Assembly (NCBI RefSeq): GCF_033170385.1
Contig: NZ_CP126170.1
Coordinates: 1,326,001-1,390,000 of the forward strand
Direction: 5' to 3'
Length of the DNA: 64,000 bases
Source of the DNA: Xanthomonas rydalmerensis
GTDB taxonomy: Bacteria; Pseudomonadota; Gammaproteobacteria; Xanthomonadales; Xanthomonadaceae
Positions 58,044 to 64,000 of this stretch are shown piece by piece. Below the pieces are notes generated by a model. That model had not been told where the DNA came from, did not search any database, and worked only from the letters and a program-made list of their open reading frames with translations. Positions within the stretch are counted from its first letter, which is position 1. Every line of letters starts with the position of its first letter. The position numbers were made by a program, and so were the translations under genes.

Positions 58044-59731
58044 GCGCGCGCTTCCAGCTCGTCCAGGGCCTGGGCGAGTTCTTCGCGATGGCGTTCGATG
58101 CGCGTCAGGTCCTGGCTTTCCAGCACTTCGCGGAACTGATCGAGCCAGCGTTGCACCATCTGGCGTGCGTCGATGTACTCCTCGTACACACGCTCAACGC
58201 GCGCCAGCAATGCCAGGTTCTGCTGCTGGTCGCGCGGATGGACCTTGAGTTCGGCCAGCGCCTGCAAGCGCCTGGCGATCTCGTCGCGGTCGAGCAGGCC
58301 GGGATTCTGCTCGAGGATCAGTTCGTGGCGTTTGCCGGTGGCTTCCTCGATCACCTCGACCTGCAGCAAGCCGTCCACGTCGTAGGTGAAGCGGGTCAGC
58401 ACGCTCTGCTCGCTGCGCGGGCGCTTGGGATCCAGGGCGATGCGCAACTCGCCCAGCTTGATGTTGCGCTCGACCATGGGGTTCTCGCCCTGGTACACAT
58501 CGATGACCAACTGGGTTTGCTGCTCGTGGATGGGGTGGAAGCGGTCCTCGCGGCTCACCGGGACCACGCTGTTGCGCGGAATGATGGGGTGGAAGTAGCC
58601 GCTGCGCAGTTGCCCATCGCCGCCCTGGCGCGCCACCTGCGTGCCCAGCGTGTAGGGGCAGACGTCGGTCAGCACCACCTCGCGCAGGCTCTCGTCGCGG
58701 CTTTTCAGGCCCGCCGCCACCACCGCGCCCAGGGCGATCGCATGGTCGGGGTTGACATGACGCAGCGGCAGCCGGCCGAGCATGCGCGTGGCTAGCCGGC
58801 TGATCATCGGCATGCGCACCGCACCGCCGACCAGCACGATATCGTCCAGCTCCGAGGGCCGCAGCTTGGCATCCCGCAGCGCACGCTCGATCGGCAAGCG
58901 CATGCGCTGCAGCAAGGGTTCGGCCAGCTGGGCGAAACGGGACTCGTCGAGCTCCCAGCTGTAGGCCTGTCCGGCGATGTTCAGGCTCACCGCGCCCTGT
59001 GGCTGTGTGCTCAGGTCGCGCTTGAGTTGTTCGATGCGGCGCCGCAGTTGGGCGCTGTCCCCCGGCGCGAGCTTGGCGGGATCGAGCCGATGCTCGCTAC
59101 AGAAGCCGTCGACCAGCACTTGCAGGAAGTCCTCGCCGCCGAGGAAGTTGTCGCCCGCGCTGGCATGGACTTCGACCACGCCGTCGAACATCTCCAGCAG
59201 GGAAACGTCGAAGGTGCCGCCACCGAGATCGAGCACCAGCACGCGGCCTTCGCCGCCGCGTTCCTGCAGCCCATAGGCCAGCGCGGCCGCGGTCGGCTCG
59301 TTGATCAGCCGTTCGACGCGGATGCCGGCCAACTCGCCGGCCACCCGGGTGGCCTTGCGTTGCGCATCTGAGAAATATGCCGGGACACTGATGACCGCTT
59401 CCTCGATCTTGCTGCCCAGCGCGGCTTCGGCATCGGCGATCAGCGAGCGCAAGATCAGCGCCGACAGCTCTTCCGGGCGAAAACTGCGTTGCCCCAACTT
59501 GGTCTCGCGCGGGCTTCCCATCCAGCGCTTGAATGCGGCCACGCTGTGGTGCGGATGGCTCACCAGGCGCTCGCGGGCGGGCTGGCCGACCAGCAGGGTG
59601 CCATCGTCGTCAATGCTGACCACCGACGGGGTCAGCAGGCTGCCGTGCGGATTGGCGAACAGGCGCCCCCCTTCGGCATCGTGCACGCCGATCAACGAGT
59701 GGGTGGTGCCGAGGTCGATACCTACAATCAT
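58040..59731 (-). CDS. hscC: Hsp70-family chaperone HscC
   Basis: A 563-aa specialised Hsp70. The ATPase domain (about 1-370) has phosphate-binding MIVGIDLGTTHS, VISVPAYFSDAQRKAT, INEPTAAALAYG, LVLDLGGGTFDVS and the adenosine motif VLVGGAVRMP. A substrate-binding beta domain follows (about 375-490), then a short helical lid without the DnaK EEVD tail. Size matches E. coli HscC (about 556 aa) rather than DnaK (about 638). ATG 59731 has AAGGA ahead of it; an upstream start at 59761 is less likely. It lies between two paralogous J-like genes. No GrpE-type gene is adjacent; HscC of E. coli does not need one. Confidence 0.92.
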   Translation of the reverse strand: MIVGIDLGTTHSLIGVHDAEGGRLFANPHGSLLTPSVVSIDDDGTLLVGQPARERLVSHPHHSVAAFKRWMGSPRETKLGQRSFRPEELSALILRSLIADAEAALGSKIEEAVISVPAYFSDAQRKATRVAGELAGIRVERLINEPTAAALAYGLQERGGEGRVLVLDLGGGTFDVSLLEMFDGVVEVHASAGDNFLGGEDFLQVLVDGFCSEHRLDPAKLAPGDSAQLRRRIEQLKRDLSTQPQGAVSLNIAGQAYSWELDESRFAQLAEPLLQRMRLPIERALRDAKLRPSELDDIVLVGGAVRMPMISRLATRMLGRLPLRHVNPDHAIALGAVVAAGLKSRDESLREVVLTDVCPYTLGTQVARQGGDGQLRSGYFHPIIPRNSVVPVSREDRFHPIHEQQTQLVIDVYQGENPMVERNIKLGELRIALDPKRPRSEQSVLTRFTYDVDGLLQVEVIEEATGKRHELILEQNPGLLDRDEIARRLQALAELKVHPRDQQQNLALLARVERVYEEYIDARQMVQRWLDQFREVLESQDLTRIERHREELAQALDELEARA

Positions 59732-59767
59732 GTGCGAATCCTTGTGTTCCGTCCGTTGCAAAAAGTG

Positions 59768-61462
59768 CTATCGCTGCCTTTGCAGCGCCTGACGCTGCGT
59801 GTCCTGGATGAACGAAATCGCCCAGAGCAGCAGGGCGAACAGGGTGCCGGGCCAGGCGCCCGCTTGCGCTGCAATTAGGGCAGGCGTGCCAAGTGCGACA
59901 AAGGTGAGCATGGGCATGCTCGCTGTTCGTGAATCGGCCTCCATGCGTCCGGTCACACGAAACACAGCGGCATACGCAAGCGCTGCGCTAATGGCAGCCC
60001 CATAGGTGCCACTGCGCATCACGGTCAAAACGAAGGCACTGGCTGCCGGCAGCGCCCAGCAGTGCGCTAGACGCTTGCCTGTGCCCGTTAGCGTGGTGCG
60101 TGCCTGCCAGCGGGCGGCCATCTGCGCCAGCACCAGCGCACTCCAGATCGCCAGTCCGGTCGCGAGCACAGGGAACGTCAGTGAAATGCTAGCTGTGCCG
60201 GCAAACGGCAGCATCAAGATTGCGCAGATGGCAACCAGGGCGGCGACCGCCAACCCGCGGGTCAGGTTGATGGCCAATTGCCAGCCATGCGGACGCTGCG
60301 GGTCGCCGAGCTGTTTCCAAAAACGCACGTGGCGCGGCTGCAGTGATGCTGGCAAGCCGTCGGGGAACCATTGCTCGACGATGCCGCAGAAGCGGTACAT
60401 TCGCATCGGCCGCACCGGCAGCAAGGCGGACAGGAAGCAGCGCCAGCGCGATGGCGACCCCACCACACATGCTCTCAACGCTGCGGCCTGGCGCGGCGTC
60501 ATCTTCTGCCAATGAGCCGCTTCCAACTCTTCGGCCAGCGCCGCCGAGTCACTGCCAGGGAGCAGCGCGGCCAGCCGTCGCTGCATGCGTTCTTGTATCC
60601 GCGCCGCTTTGCAGGCGTCGTGCAGCCATAAGCGATCATGCTGGTCGTAGTCGAACTGGCTCCATCGCAAGGCCTTCGACAGCGCCTTGATGGTCCCCAG
60701 TTGCGGCGAGGCCCGCTGTTCGCGCAGCGTGCGTAGCACGAGCGCACCGATCGCCCCATGCTCATCGTCGGAAAGCGTGGTGACCCGCTGCGACAGCCAG
60801 TGGTCCAAAAAGTCCGGCGACTGCCCCAGGGCGACCGCCAGCACGCGGCTGGTCCACAGCGCATGGCGGAATTCGCTGTCCTGCTCATCGGAAAAGCAGG
60901 TGATCAACGCGTCGAAGAGCGCATCTGACATGATCGTGTCATCGTCCGCGACGCGGCTGAGGATCGCCTGGCCGATGCGCGGACGCAGCTCAAAGGACCA
61001 CAGCTCCGGCAGCGCGCGCAACCAGGGGCCGAACTTCGCCGCGGGCAGGGTCTGCGCCGCCGCAAGGATGCGCGTGGCCCGCTCCTGCACATAGGCATCG
61101 TCCTGCCATTGCGCCAGTTCGGCCTCCAGCGCGGGGTCGCGCACGGCTTCGGCTCGCGGGCGGGACCGTGGTCGCACCTGCGCCTCTTCGACGCGTGGGG
61201 TGGAGGCCAGGCGCGGCGCCGTGTCGACGTCCGCGTTTGCGTCTTCGACCCTCGTGCCGGCGCAAGGCGGCAACGTCGTCGTTTCGCTTTCCGCTTCCGT
61301 CTGCGCCCAGGCCAATGCTGCCTGATAGGTTTCATACAACTGCTGGAACGCGGCCGGGTCGTCGTCGGGCCGGGTGGTTTTCAGGCGTTTGGCATAAGCG
61401 CGCTTGATCGCGCGCGCATCGGCATCGGACGGCAGCCCGAGCGCCTCGGTCGCCCAACTCAT
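59768..61462 (-). CDS. Membrane J-like cochaperone next to HscC (paralogue 2)
   Basis: A 564-aa paralogue of the gene on the other side of hscC. The first 48 residues match it closely: MSWATEALGLPSDADARAIK with the same Arg31-Pro32-Asp33 replacing HPD, and helix III AFQQLYETYQAALAWA. The middle region (about 110-400) is soluble and helical and diverges from its paralogue; about six hydrophobic helices fill residues 400-550. First gene of a three-gene unit, 36 bp ahead of hscC. Its local GC content is a little lower than neighbouring genes. Confidence 0.83.
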   Translation of the reverse strand: MSWATEALGLPSDADARAIKRAYAKRLKTTRPDDDPAAFQQLYETYQAALAWAQTEAESETTTLPPCAGTRVEDANADVDTAPRLASTPRVEEAQVRPRSRPRAEAVRDPALEAELAQWQDDAYVQERATRILAAAQTLPAAKFGPWLRALPELWSFELRPRIGQAILSRVADDDTIMSDALFDALITCFSDEQDSEFRHALWTSRVLAVALGQSPDFLDHWLSQRVTTLSDDEHGAIGALVLRTLREQRASPQLGTIKALSKALRWSQFDYDQHDRLWLHDACKAARIQERMQRRLAALLPGSDSAALAEELEAAHWQKMTPRQAAALRACVVGSPSRWRCFLSALLPVRPMRMYRFCGIVEQWFPDGLPASLQPRHVRFWKQLGDPQRPHGWQLAINLTRGLAVAALVAICAILMLPFAGTASISLTFPVLATGLAIWSALVLAQMAARWQARTTLTGTGKRLAHCWALPAASAFVLTVMRSGTYGAAISAALAYAAVFRVTGRMEADSRTASMPMLTFVALGTPALIAAQAGAWPGTLFALLLWAISFIQDTQRQALQRQR

Positions 61463-61888
61463 CGACGGGACCCCGCTGCAGTGCCGTGTCGTTTGCTTTC
61501 CATTCCCGGCTTGCTCGTCGCCCCTGGCGACCGGTTATCGGCCGCGATCGCCGGAGCTTGATGGGGAATGCGTTCTCTCGCCAGCGCGGCCCGCCGCTGC
61601 CGATGGGCAGGCGTCCCGTGCAAGAGCCGTCGGGACTGAAGTTTCTCCCCCACCAGGCATTTGCGCTTATCCGGGCAGCCCGCATGTCACAGAGTCGGGA
61701 AGCTTCTGGTCTTGGACGCGGCAGGGCGATTCCGATCAGACCCGGCCGCGGCCGGAAGACGGCCGATACCTGCATCGGCGTTGGCCGCATCCGCGGCGGT
61801 TGGCGGAGATGCCAATGCTGCCTGTGCTGGCGCTGCGCGCCGTACCCTCACCCCAACCCCTCTCCCGATGGGAGAGGGGCTAGTGGGC
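61463..61888. other. Gap upstream of the HscC operon and downstream of psiF
   Basis: This 426-bp stretch must contain the HscC-operon promoter; none is obvious. GTCGGGACTGAAGT near 61629-61642 is a fragment related to the REP family. At 61857-61879 a perfect 10-bp stem CCCCTCTCCC / GGGAGAGGGG with a three-base loop lies nine bases after the psiF stop and may end that transcript. No gene was recognised. Confidence 0.5.
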
Positions 61889-62203
61889 TCATTGCTTCTT
61901 GAGGCAGCCGCTCATGAAGGTCTTGCGGGCATCGCCCTGCAGTTTCTGCGTGGCCGCCTGGGCGTTGCAGTCTTTCATGCGTTGCTGGGAGGCGTTGCCC
62001 GCCGCCGGGGCGGTGCCGCCGCTGAGGCAGGCCTTCTGCGCGCTCTTGTACTCATCGCCTTTCTTGCCCTTGTTCTGGGCCGAGCACTTGGCCATCAAGG
62101 TCTGTTGCGCGGTCTGCGGCTTGGTCGCGGCGGTGGCCAGCAGCGGGGCGGCGGTGAAGCTCAGCAGCAAACAGGTAGCGGCGAGACGGGCGCAACGGGT
62201 CAT
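61889..62203 (-). CDS. PsiF-repeat periplasmic protein
   Basis: A 104-aa exported protein. A signal peptide ends near residue 26 (LLATAA). The rest consists of two PsiF repeats, LMAKCSAQNKGKKGDEYKSA and MKDCNAQAATQKLQGDARKT, each with a pair of cysteines (four in all) and the CLS / CLKK ends. The family was named for phosphate-starvation-inducible psiF of E. coli; function unknown. GGAG lies ahead of the ATG. It follows the siderophore genes by 54 bp on the same strand, so it may be read through from them. Confidence 0.88.
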   Translation of the reverse strand: MTRCARLAATCLLLSFTAAPLLATAATKPQTAQQTLMAKCSAQNKGKKGDEYKSAQKACLSGGTAPAAGNASQQRMKDCNAQAATQKLQGDARKTFMSGCLKKQ

Positions 62204-62257
62204 GGCGGCAGCTCCGGTTGGGTGTGCCGGCAGGGTGCGCCGGCACGGGTGACCGGA

Positions 62258-63511
62258 TCATGACGCGGCGGCGGCCGGGTCGGCAATGCGGCGCTGCGGC
62301 ATGGCATCGGGGGCCTGCGCCGGGCCGTCGAGGAACAGCATCTGCGGCGGCGGATGCATCAGGAATTGCTGGTGCGAGATGTTCCAGGCGTAGGCGCCGG
62401 CCAGCGGGAATGCCAGGCAGTCGCCCGGCGCCAGCGCGGCCACCGGCTGGTCGCGGGCCAGCACGTCCTTGGGCGTGCACAGCTGCCCCACCAGGGTCAC
62501 CCGCGCATCGCGCAGCAGCGGCGGCTGCGTGCCGCGCAGCACCAGGAACGGATGATCGTGGCCTTGCGCGGCGGGCGTGCGGAAATGATGGGTGCCGCCG
62601 CGGCCGATGGCGAAGTGCGCGCCATGGCTGCGCTTGATGTCCAGCACCTCCATCAGGTACCAGCCGCAGGCGGCGCTGACGTAGCGGCCCGGCTCCAGGC
62701 GCAGGCGCAGGCCTTCGCCATGCGTGCGTAGCAGCGCCGGCAATCCCGCGCAGAACGCGGCCCAGTCGAACGAGGCCGCCGGATCGGCATAGTCGACACC
62801 GAAGCCGCCACCTGCGTTCACCGTCAGCGGTCCCAGGGCGTAGGCCTGGCGCCAGCCCTGCACGGTCTGCAGGTAGTGCGCGATCAGCCGCAACTGCAGC
62901 TGCGCATCGCGCTGGTGCGACAGCAGGTGGAAGTGGAAGCCGTCCAGGCGCAGTCCGGTCCCGCCGCGCAGCACCTGCATGGCCGCGTCCAGGTCGTCCA
63001 CGTCCAGGCCGAACGGCGAGGGCCGCCCGCCCATCACCAGGCGCGTGTCCTGCATGCCCGGCACCACGATGTTCAGGCGCAGGAACACCGACAGCGGGCG
63101 GGGACCCGACGCGGCGATGCGGGCAAGCCGCTGCAGCTCGCCCAGGCTTTCCACGTGCACGCTGCAGTCGGGCAGGCTGGCGGCCAGCTGCAGTTCGGCG
63201 TCGAGCTTGCCGGGGCCGCCGAACAGCAGCCGGCGCCCCGGCTGATGCGTGTGCAGCCACTGCAGCTCGCCACCGGAGGCCGCCTCGAAGCCGTCCACCC
63301 ACGGTGCCAGCGTGCGCAGCACGGGGGGCTCGGCGTTGGCCTTGGCCGCATAGAACAGGTCGCACTCGGCCGGCAGGTGCGCGCGCAGCATCGCCGCGTG
63401 CGCCTGCAGCGCCGCCAGGTCGTAGACATAGGCGCAGACCGGGCCGTCTGCCTGCGCGCGCAGCCGCGCCAGCGCCGCCTGCAGTGGGGCAGGATCGATG
63501 CGCAGACTCAT
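62258..63511 (-). CDS. Type III PLP-dependent decarboxylase of a siderophore operon
   Basis: A 417-aa fold-type III enzyme like PvsE of vibrioferrin and AcsE of achromobactin clusters, which provide an amine building block (for example ethanolamine from serine). PLP lysine is Lys57 in LFYAAKANAEP; NAGGGFGVDY, LEPGRYVSA and the catalytic Cys of GQLCTPKDVL are all present. The ATG at 63511 overlaps the stop of the upstream synthetase gene by four bases, so it is translated with it. In Xanthomonas this position corresponds to the xanthoferrin (xss) operon. Exact substrate is inference. Confidence 0.88.
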   Translation of the reverse strand: MSLRIDPAPLQAALARLRAQADGPVCAYVYDLAALQAHAAMLRAHLPAECDLFYAAKANAEPPVLRTLAPWVDGFEAASGGELQWLHTHQPGRRLLFGGPGKLDAELQLAASLPDCSVHVESLGELQRLARIAASGPRPLSVFLRLNIVVPGMQDTRLVMGGRPSPFGLDVDDLDAAMQVLRGGTGLRLDGFHFHLLSHQRDAQLQLRLIAHYLQTVQGWRQAYALGPLTVNAGGGFGVDYADPAASFDWAAFCAGLPALLRTHGEGLRLRLEPGRYVSAACGWYLMEVLDIKRSHGAHFAIGRGGTHHFRTPAAQGHDHPFLVLRGTQPPLLRDARVTLVGQLCTPKDVLARDQPVAALAPGDCLAFPLAGAYAWNISHQQFLMHPPPQMLFLDGPAQAPDAMPQRRIADPAAAAS

Positions 63512-64000
63512 GCCGCCGCCTGCCGCAGCGCGGCGCTGCCGATCGGGTTGGGCAGGAAGCTGTAGTCGGCATGGCGGTCGGCACGTTGCAGCAGGCGCAG
63601 GCGCAGGTTGTTCTTGGCCGGCAGCGGCGCGCCGTCGAGCAGGGCCTGCAGCGCCGGCTGTGCACCGTGGCGCTGCTGCCAGCGGCGGGCGATGTCGCCT
63701 ACGATCTGCCACAGCTGGTGCTCGCGGCGGTCGTGGCCGTCGGCGAGGTGGAAGATCGCTTCGGCCAGGTTGTTGACCAGCGCGCAGTAGGCGATGCGGT
63801 TCCAGCCGCGTTCGGCGCTGTAGTACAGCGATTGCCGCGCGGTCTCGGACATGCCGGGCAGGCGCGCGGCCGGCCAACGCGACGGCAGCAGCTTGGTGCC
63901 TTCCAGGTCGCGGATCCACACCTGCGTCGGCAGGCCGTCTTCGCAGCCGATCACGGTGTTCTGCAGATGCGGCTCCAGCACGATGCCGTAGCCGAACCAG
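63508..64000 (-). CDS. IucA/IucC-family siderophore (NIS) synthetase, C-terminal part
   Basis: The last 163 residues of a gene that continues beyond the right edge. Visible are LEPHLQNTVI, equivalent to the EAHxQN motif of NRPS-independent siderophore synthetases, and a FhuF-like helical tail (LWQIVGDIARRWQQRHG). These enzymes join citrate or ketoglutarate-type carboxylates to amines or alcohols using ATP. Stop overlaps the decarboxylase start by four bases. An internal Met would give a 157-aa ORF, but the frame is open to the edge, so this is a truncated gene, not a small one. Confidence 0.88.
   Translation of the reverse strand, partial: WFGYGIVLEPHLQNTVIGCEDGLPTQVWIRDLEGTKLLPSRWPAARLPGMSETARQSLYYSAERGWNRIAYCALVNNLAEAIFHLADGHDRREHQLWQIVGDIARRWQQRHGAQPALQALLDGAPLPAKNNLRLRLLQRADRHADYSFLPNPIGSAALRQAAA

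Overview
The window is high-GC gammaproteobacterial chromosome and almost certainly comes from a Xanthomonas or a very close xanthomonad. The evidence is the pilD-pilC / pilA-pilB-pilR-pilS type IV pilus locus followed by sucCD, the otsB-GH15-otsA operon, the bamD/rluD/pgeF block, a fosmidomycin-resistance exporter, the start of a xanthoferrin/vibrioferrin-type siderophore operon, and many intergenic copies of the TAGGAGCGGCTTCAGCCGCG-type palindrome. No rRNA, tRNA, CRISPR array, phage or insertion sequence was recognised; genes are closely packed and look chromosomal and mostly core.

Layout. 1-7.4 kb: type IV pilus biogenesis (prepilin peptidase, platform protein, major pilin with a sigma-54 promoter, extension ATPase, PilR/PilS). 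7.8-9.8 kb: succinyl-CoA synthetase sucCD. 10.2-14.3 kb: a C-terminally anchored PQQ dehydrogenase and glutamine-dependent NAD synthetase. 14.4-18 kb: a compact ergothioneine-type cluster (egtD, egtB and a divergent class-V aminotransferase-like enzyme). 18.2-21.5 kb: a two-gene ABC importer with a fused binding protein-permease, and a secreted clan GH-A-like glycosidase. 21.8-25.6 kb: bamD, divergent from rluD-pgeF-DUF4166-DCC. 25.7-30.3 kb: a PAS-containing chemoreceptor and membrane glucose dehydrogenase gcd. 30.6-34.6 kb: trehalose operon. 34.6-45.9 kb: repeat cluster, TonB receptor, small lipoprotein, acetyltransferase, NCS2-like permease, DUF3014 protein, glutathione transferase, clpB with a sigma-32 promoter, and a HAD phosphatase. 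46-56.3 kb: secreted unknown, metY-like gene, and three divergent regulator/target pairs (LysR/FUSC exporter, HxlR/SDR, AraC/Fsr), then a sterol-desaturase-family protein. 56.4-61.5 kb: an HscC-type Hsp70 sandwiched between two paralogous membrane J-like proteins. 61.9-64 kb: PsiF-like protein and the 3' end of a siderophore (NIS) operon, truncated by the window edge.

Most noteworthy are the HscC locus, in which both J-like partners carry RPD where the canonical HPD should be; the reduced ergothioneine cluster, which has no egtA or egtC nearby; a family of dispersed elements built from 29-bp inverted arms (two two-armed copies, two solitary arms, one tandem expansion); and two PQQ dehydrogenases with different membrane topologies. 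Start codons were chosen from ribosome-binding sites, overlaps with neighbours and remembered family lengths, and several are flagged as uncertain. No database search was possible, so family names rest on motif recognition.
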